This document shows, piece by piece, positions 50,701 through 59,700 of a DNA stretch of 64,000 bases. The position numbers were made by a program, and so were the translations under genes. The stretch is from positions 5,212,001 through 5,276,000 of the forward strand of contig NC_082689.1 of the NCBI RefSeq assembly GCF_949987515.2, read 5' to 3'. Numbering within the stretch: the stretch's first letter is position 1; each line of letters starts with the position of its first letter. The notes beneath the pieces are model-generated. The model was not told where the DNA came from, made no database searches, and was given only the letters and a program-made list of their open reading frames with translations. The stretch is from Delphinus delphis (lineage: Eukaryota > Chordata > Mammalia > Artiodactyla > Delphinidae).

Positions 50701-53700
50701 GAAATCTACATTTCCCTGGCTGCCCCGCAGTCTTCGTTCATATGTGCTCCCATACACCCACCATGGGCACCCAGCACTAACACGCTCCCCACGCGGACGC
50801 CGCTGCAATCATGCGCTGCAACATCTTTCATCGAAACTTCTCTTCTCAGAGACAGATGACCAGGGGGAGGAGGACTCGACATGAGACAGACCTCAGTGAC
50901 CTCTGCCCCACAGTGTGGTACCTCCAGGGCCACCTCACACCTCCGTCTCCTCCCTCCCACCTGATGGGGAAAACGGGACGGAGGGTGGACAGGAAAATTA
51001 CAAAAGTAGGTTCTACACAAAAAATAACCACTCGGGCTTCCCTGGTGGTGCAGTGGTTAAGAATCCACCTGCCGATGCAGGGGACACGGGTTCGATCCCC
51101 GGTCCAGGAAGATCCCACATGCCGCGGAGCAACTAAGCCCGTGTGCCGCAACTGCTGAGCCTGCGTGCCGCAACTACTGAAGCCCATGCGCCTAGAGCCC
51201 ATGCTCCGCAACAAGAGAAGCCACCGCAATGGCCGTGCACCGCAGCAAAGAGTAGCCCGTGCTCACCACAACTAGTGAAAGCCCGCGCACAGTAACGAAG
51301 ACCCAACACAGCCAAAAATAAATAAATAAAATAAATAATTTTTTTTAAAAAAAGGCCACTCATTGTGAAGGACCAAGCATGGCATCCTGAAAAGGACCGA
51401 GAGTTGGAGGCAGGAGACCAGCGTCCTTCAATTTTATTGAGCCAGAAACCCCTCCCCAGGTAGCCCCAGGCAGGGACAAGATCCATCCTCATATCTCAAG
51501 AGTGTGGGGTTAATTTAGAAAAAGTCCCTAAGAGATCAGCTACCTGGCACATTTTAAGATTCCAAAGCACTGTCTGTGCTCTGCATTCTCCGTGCTAGCC
51601 TCTTTAAGCAAAAACAACACAACACACCATAAAATTTCAGCCCCAGAAGAAACACCCCTAACACTTTCTCCAAGGAGAAGCTGTGCAAAGCCTAAGTTAT
51701 TAAATGCGGTTGGAAGTTTGCACACCAACTGTTGCAATGCTGCACGGGGTCTTCCACACCAAGGGAGACCAGGACTTTCGATCAGGAAAAGGCAAGCATA
51801 CGTGCCAGTTCACTGTGCTTTTTCATAATATCTGAAAGTTTGCACGTAAGAAAGTAGCTGCTGCTTCTCTGTGAACAATAAATAAACAATTTAAAACTCA
51901 CATTTCGGGACTTCCCTGGTGGCGCAGTGGTTAAGAATCCGCCTGCCAATGCAGGGGACAGGGGTTCGAGCCCTGGTCCGGGGAGATCCCACATGCCGCG
52001 GAGCAACTAAGCCCGTGTGCCACAACTACTGAGCCTGTGCGCCTAGGGCCCGTGCTCTGCAACAAGAGAAGCCACTGCCATGAGAAGCCCGCGCACCGTA
52101 ATGAAGAGTAGCCCCCGCTCGCCACAAGTAGAGAAAGCCCACACGCAGCAACGGAGACCCAATGCAGCCAAAATTTTTTTTTAATTAAATTAAGAAAAAA
52201 AAAGGGTAAGGCTCTTTGAAAAAATTTAAAAAAATAAAACTCACACTTCAGAAAGTGGTTGATGAGACCCAACCAAATTTTTCTTTCTGCCTCCCACCAG
52301 GAAAAAAAAAAAGGTTTAAAACGCTATAATAAAATAATCGCAGGTTCAAACATCAGTTTCCAGTGACTTTAAATGGCGTTAAAATGCTATAATAAAGTAC
52401 GTTGAAAAAACATCTTTCCTCTTATTTTTTCCTTAGGTAATCTGACTCCCACCCACTGGTATTCCTTGTTCTGCTCTGGAATACTAAATCCTACCTTGGA
52501 AAACACACTTCAAAAGTGTCCTCCACAAGGCAAACTCATCCAAAGGAGGGAACGCTGATGAGAAGGTGGGAAAGGAGGCCCTACGCGGAGGGCTGATGGC
52601 CTGAGATGCTTCGGTCTGGACCAAGGAGGCAGAGGGTAGCTCCCGCTGAAGGAGGGACCACCAGGTGATCATCTGCTCCAGGCACTCCACAGGGACCCAG
52701 CGAGGGGCACAGAAACCTGTGCAGAGAGAACTTTCCAGAGAACGGGACCCCTGGGCTCAGGAGCAATGCCCCATCCTCTGTGCAGCGGTGAGCAAGCGTA
52801 CATACGTACACGCACACACACACGCCGGCTGGGGCTTTTCCTCCAAAGCCTGGGAGAGAAGTCGGTCAGCACATCCCCGGACAGACAGTCTGCGTACAAT
52901 CCAATGCATTCTGGGACTGAATAACGCTCAGCACATAAAGACAGGATGACGCCCCATCACAGGCACAACATGCATCGGCCAGAAACCAATCTGGTCCCTG
53001 CGCCGGACATTCAGATTTTACACTGTAAGTCGGGACACCCAGCCTGCACAACCATAAACACGCAAAGGCTCGAAATAAGCCTATAACCTATTTTCTTTTC
53101 AACATCAAAATATGGATTAGGCGTTACAGTTGTTCTCTGAGTTTCTCCTGGGAGGCAGGGCAGAAGCTGAGATTTAGTTTTTATCTCCAATGGGCAACAA
53201 TTCTGACTATCAGGCGTATTAGCAGCTGCAGAAAATATGAATTAAGAGCTAACCTGAAGCCACTTCGTGCGGCTGGTGTAATATATTAGAAAAAGTCTTC
53301 AAGCCTGCTCTGCAGGGGAAAGCATGCTGGTTTTTCCGATGACAGATGCACAAAATTTTTAATGTGGCTGACTTAATGCCACACAGGAAAAAAAGGAGGG
53401 CAAGGGAAAAACAAGGAAAAAAAGGCAAGTGATTTCCAGCAGCAAGTCCCCGGCTCACTCGGTGACTTTGGCCTTAAAGCATCCATGACCCGCAGTCAAT
53501 GGTATCTCAGTTGCTGAGAGAATTATTGGACTGGATTCAGAATTCAATAATATGGACTTGAAAGCTCCTACGGGCCAGCACTGTTAATACTAGAAGTGAT
53601 AATTACACTCAAAGTGACAGTGTTCGCATGGGGAGCTGCACGCTCCTCGGGTTTCTCCTACTTCACCCGCGGCCGGCAGTGGGGGAGCAGACACTCGAAC

Positions 53701-56700
53701 GCAGGCTGTGCTGTCATTGCAGTGCTACCCTCTCCCTGGGGCCCAACGGCCGCCAGAGTCCATCCTCTCCCTGCTACCACTCGGCCCACACAGGGCCCGC
53801 TTCGGCTGGTCCGCGTTGCTTCTCTGAGCTCCGTCAGCCCTCTCCCCTGCCTCCCTCTGTTCCTAAAGCCTCAGGGGCCCCTCCAGCTCAGGGCTCCGCC
53901 CAGAAGCTCAGTCCATCCCACCCAGACCTCTCCATCCACACGTGCACCCTTATCCAGGGCTGCGGGCAGCTGCCCCTCTCGGCCAGGCCTTCCACGAGGC
54001 CACTACACGTTCAACACCCCCCATCCCACACGCACACACTCACACCCCTTCCCTGCCGTGTGCTTTTCCTTGTCCTTCTTACTGGCTGCACGTTTAAGTA
54101 GTACTTTACTGGCTTTGTTTGTATGCTCCACCCACCCCAAAAATATTAGCTCCAGGAAGGTGAGTTCGCACCTGTTTGTTCACTGTTGATCCCCCAACGC
54201 CTGCAACTGGACACAGTTTAAACAATGCGGTGTGAGACTCCAGCGGGAGCCCTCCTCTCCGGGGGACCTGGTTCCCACACACGGGGTGCTGGGCCCCGTA
54301 CGCAGTAAGCACCAAGGTACCCAGGGTGGGGACAGGCAGGACTGGACACAGTGTCCTGTCTGAGGGACGTGCGCCCACACCTGTACACACTCTCACGTGC
54401 ACACATGCGCGTGCACATGCACCGGGCTCCGTGTGTCTGTGCTGGAAGCAAACGAGAAAGGGCCACAAGGAAGGCAGACACCCCCTCCCCACAGGGAGGA
54501 AAGGGAGATAGTTTTCAAGGGAAACTGAACAGTTGATCTGTCCTTGATGTGTTATTAAGCTTTCCACTAAGGGAAATAGAGATTATTCTTGATGGAAAAA
54601 AAAAGTCAAAGCCAGGAGAAACGCAAGGCGCTTTTAGCATTACAAGAGGTAAATTAAAAGGTAGGGCTCACTGGAAGACAAGTGAGTAACAGGGAAGAAG
54701 CAAAGGTCTGAGTCCTACAGGACAAGCCAGAAAGACCTCTGCGGCCAAACCCTGGAGAGCTCAAGGTAGCGCAGCCGGGGTCCTGGGCTCCAAACGCGTG
54801 CTCCCCCCGTGGAGGAGGTTCCAGAAAGCCGACCTCTGGCCGGCAGGGATGTGCAGAGCCAGGCACCGGCATGTCCTCCCAGCAAACCTGCCTCCGGATC
54901 CAACCTTCTGAGCTCATCAGGGGCACACTGGCTCACTTACACACTTAGGCGTGAACATGCAAGCTTGTTCAAGGCTGCCAAGAACCTTTTCTTCTGGAAC
55001 GAGAGTGCCAGCCCGGAAGAGCCGGGCACGTGAAGGGGCCGCAGCTCCGAGCCAGCGAGGACGCACAGCCCGGCCCGGGGTCTTTGAGGACACTTTCACC
55101 ACGAAGTGAAGTCACCACGACTTCCTACCCGCCCGCCGCGGAGAACACAGAGAGGCGAGGATAAAGAGAAGAGGCGGCGTTTCAAGAGTTCAAGGCGCTG
55201 TTTCCATCCAAGATGCTATTCTGAGATCCATTCATCCCGCAGGGGAGGGGCGGTCAAGTTCTCATTTCATTTGCAGTGAGGACATAATGAGGGTCGACAG
55301 TGGCGACCTCCACACCCTCTTCAATGAACTTGCTCGGCACACACAGCCCTTCCTTTCAGAGGCTGGCACATGCGTGTGCGCACGGACCATCCGGGCAGCG
55401 CTGGGGACACCGGACCCTCCCCACACTCCTGCCAGCACCAGCCCGGCTGTCCTGGAATACCCTTGGCTGCAGAAAGCCATTCATGTCAACAGCTGGTCTC
55501 TTGACGTTCAAGCCCGAATTCCAGCACAACGGAACCAGGAAATGGGCCAAAGGCATTTGCAAGGGGAAAGCACCCCTGGGCTACAGCTGCAGGCTGGCGT
55601 TGGCTTCCTGCTGTCACTTTCCTGGGCTTCGCTGCGCTTTTTCTGTAGAAAAGGTCAATACTACAACTGAGAACTCATCTAAGGAACCCCAGACAGGGCA
55701 GAATGAGGTTAAAACAAGATGCCTTGACAATTTGAGAGAGAAAGAGACAGAGACAGCAGGCTGCCGCCATTCCTGGGCATTGATGTGTGCAGGGGGCTGC
55801 TGTGAACACTTCCACGAATTACCGTACTTGAATTTCCAGACGCTGCTCTAAGGAGGTACCACCGCTACCCCTGGTGTTGCGAGGTGAGGAAACCGAGGCA
55901 CAGGGCATCCCTGAGGTTTAAGGAGACACTCTGCAGAGGGCATGTGTTAGGATTAAACGGAATAACATAATTCACACATGAATGTGTGTATATCAAGAAG
56001 CTTCTAGTTTGATTACGTTTCGAACGTTCATCAAAAAAGGTAAATAAATGGCCCTGAAGCTGACATGGGTTATGGAGACAAAAACAGTACAATCAAGAGC
56101 CATTAAAAAAAAAAAAAAAGCCAATGGGAGAGCGGGGCAGATCGGTCCCCACACTAGAGAAAAATCCCAAAGCTGACTTGGTGCCAGCCTCCCAGTGCCA
56201 TTCTCCGAGCATTCCTTTGCATTAAAGCAAAAGACAGAAGAACAAAGACCAAAAAAATATAATAAAACCTCTGCCTGATGATTTTAAGAACTGGAGTAGG
56301 ATGCCTGCCACGTGTTCAGTCTCAGCCAGAGCGTAATTCCGGTCAACATTCCAAGCAAAATCTCTGCTGTGATGCTTAGCACAAAATGCCGCCTAGTTTC
56401 TAATTATCTGACATGCTTCCACGCGATGGTGATAACAACGAGCAACGGACGCACACGCCTCCCTAGGACCGTTCTCCACTTGTCTGGTCCAGAAAACTTG
56501 GCCGTTACGATTTCTTACATAATTTCCTGCCTGCCACAAACATTTGCATCTTCATTAGCTCTACAAGGAAGAAAGTCAAAACCTCTCTCATCAGAATGCA
56601 ACTGACTGTGGTTTTGAATGAACCTGATCATTTCTGATATTTAATGGACTATTACTAGATTGAAAAATAATTCTTTCAAAGCAAAGACGTCCAAAGTAGG

Positions 56701-59700
56701 GCTGTAACTCCCTGCTTCGGATGCTCATTCACTGCTCACGGTGTGTTCTATCTCCCTTCACTCTCATTACACTGGCGCCTCACAAATAGTTTCTGTCTGA
56801 TTTTGTTTTCCTTTCCACCATCAGTAGCCATAGATGGCTCCCTTCTTTTTTTTTTTCCTTCCATCACCGCCATGACAGATCTGAAGCACTGATGACACAA
56901 CTGCACCAAAGAAAGCAACACCCGTGTCTGCCAACTTACAGAAGCGGCTCTGAACGAAGGGAGACCCCAGTGTCCACAGCTCATGCGGAGGATCACGGCC
57001 CCCGTCCACTCACCAGGACCAGGAGGGAGCAGGCCGGCACACACCCTGCCAGCCACAGACAGGCAGGGGATGGGGGTAAACTGCGCAGGGTCTCTGGGTT
57101 TTCTCTTCATCTGTTTTAAAATATTAATTTTTGTCATTTTTTATTTGATGCACTCAAAAAGGTGTTTTTTTTTTTTTAAATCTACTTTGGGATCAGTCGA
57201 TTCCAATACATCCACATACTTAAATATCATGCAGCCATGAAAAAGATCGCTGATGAGAAGGCGAGGACACAGGAAAAATGTCATTGTAACAAAGACTCAG
57301 TAGGAAAACACTGGACACACCATTGCTTACGTGACACTTACCAACCCTCATAAAACACCAAGGTGGGAAAAGGAGAAAACCTCCCCGGAGTCAGTAGTTG
57401 CCTCCAGACGAAGGATCACAGGCAACTTTTCTTCTTTATAGTTTCCACATTCTCTATATTGAGCATATAACCTGTTAATAATCAGAAAAACGGTTGATTC
57501 ATTCCCTGCAAATTCTCCTCTTTGTGATCAACTCTACCTTTTCTGTTTTCTCTTTTTCCTGCTGAAAAGTCTAAAACCTGGACAAGCATCCGCCGGGTGA
57601 ACAATCTAATGAAGGTACCACTTCTCAGGGTCGGGGCTCCTGCTTACCTAGAGGTAAAGGTGGGCAGAGAACCAGGGCCTCCCAGTAACCTTGTCCCACC
57701 ACAAGGACCCATGCACAATTCATTATGCATCTCAAGGCAGAAAGTGGCAGGTGACGTGAAGAGGGTCGGTCACAAGCTATGGGACTTGAGAAGAGAAGAC
57801 CGTCCAGGAGATGAGGACACACAACCCTGGGCGAGGCTACAAGGATAACTGGTGTTCCCGCAGGAGCGGAGGAGGGGACGGGAGCAGGTCCAGCCACGAG
57901 GACACTGTGGCGAGGCGAGCAAGGCGGCCTCTTCACGTCGACGAGCGGGGGGCGAGGCCACCTGCAAGAGGAGCTCTGCCTCCCCAGCAAAAAGGGGGAA
58001 CCCCAGTCGGTTCAGGACAGCCACAGGCTTCAGTCTGGACAAGGAGGGTCAGCTGGGATTCCAAAATCAGCCTCTTCGTGCGGAGTCTAGGTTCGTGGTA
58101 CACGTGCGTTCACAGGTCGCGATGGTTGCCCAGAATCGGTACTCGTTTGCTAACTGTACTTCCTAAACTGAAGTGGAAGTCGGCAGAGAGAGCCAGAAAG
58201 CCTGACGTTCCGCAGTGCCCTCCCGCCCCCCGCCACCCCGTGTGAACAGCAGAGCCCAGTGATGACAGGTGTGGCCTGTCCACACGGCAGGAGAAGAATT
58301 GCCTGCAGGAACGTTGGCCCTGATGAGAAACAGACCCGGGGACTGCGGTGGGCAGAAACGTGCCCCCGCCCAAAGATGCCCCCGTCCTAACCCCCAAGTC
58401 CTGAGACTACGTCACCTTACATGGCAAAAGGGACTGGGCAGGTGTGACTACGTGAAGGTTCTTAAAATAAGGGAACATTTTGGAATATCCAGATGAGCCC
58501 AATGTCATCATGAGGGTCCTGAGAATTCGGAAGAGGGAAGCAGAAGAAAGAGAGAACATGACGTGAGGATGGACGGAGCGATCAGAGAGAGATCTGAAGA
58601 TTTTACACGGCTGGCTTCGAGGATGGAGGAATGGACCACCAGCCAAAGAGTACGCGGAGCCCGCAGGAGCTGGAGAAGGCCAGGGGATGAATTCTTCCCT
58701 AGAGCCTCCAGAAGGAGCACGGCCCTGCCAACACCTTAATTTTAGGACCTCTGACCTCTGGAACGGTAAGAGAATAAATCTATGTCGATTTAAGCCACTA
58801 AGTTTGGGGTGACTTGTTACAGCAGCGACAGGAAACTGATACCGGACCAAGGTCACAAGGGACCCTGTGAAAGTCCCTGAAACTACTTGCTACATGGAGT
58901 AAAGCACAATCTACGGGGATATTACATTTGTCTTACAGCAAACCAGTAGTGTGTGGAAGACCTCAGTAATGAAGTCTGAGACACCGACACAGAACTGGCC
59001 GCACTCACTCCGGACAGCTTAGTAACCTGGCAACAATTTGACCCCTAATTGCATCTTCTGGATGCAACTGCATCTTCTAGATGTAACTGCATCTTCTGGA
59101 CCCCCCTGGTAGCACGACAGTGGGGTATCACAGGCACTTTATAACTCACATCCTTTCTTTGACACAATCTTCAAGGCTTCCAGCTCTGTCCACTTCAGAG
59201 ATAAATGGTGAACCTCTTGACAAAGACAAGATGCATGAGACGGCAGGCTGCCCGGCCTTGCAGGGCTGATTCTCGCCTCCCCAGCCCTACTTGCCTCCAA
59301 CACCACACACCTTACAGTAAGGATGCAACACACCTTACCCTAACCTTCCAAGTCCTAGAGAACAGGGATTCTTGAAACCCATCCCATTACCCAATGAGGC
59401 ACACACAGCCTCCGCCCAGCCCAATCACTGCCCCATCGCAGCTCCGAGCCCTCCTCCAACTGCTCCGCTGGGCAGCCAGGGGCCAGAGATCCGCCCGCCC
59501 AGCTTCCCTTCTCTCCCCCACTGCTCAACCTCTACTCCCCATACTGCCGACAGTCCTGACTCACACAGGCCAGGCCGAGGGGATGAAATGCATGACGGTC
59601 CCGAAGAAGGTTCACACGCCAACGTGTGCACCTCACGCAGGGGATGGGCCAGGTGGGGACAGGTTAGTACAATAATGAGAATAACCTGAATGCGGAGGTT

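Noticed and set aside
57641..57723. Minus segment with donor CTCTAG|GTAAGC as the missing exon
   Set aside because: Its only nearby acceptor ends GAG without proper context and its phase does not take over from the 58937 segment.
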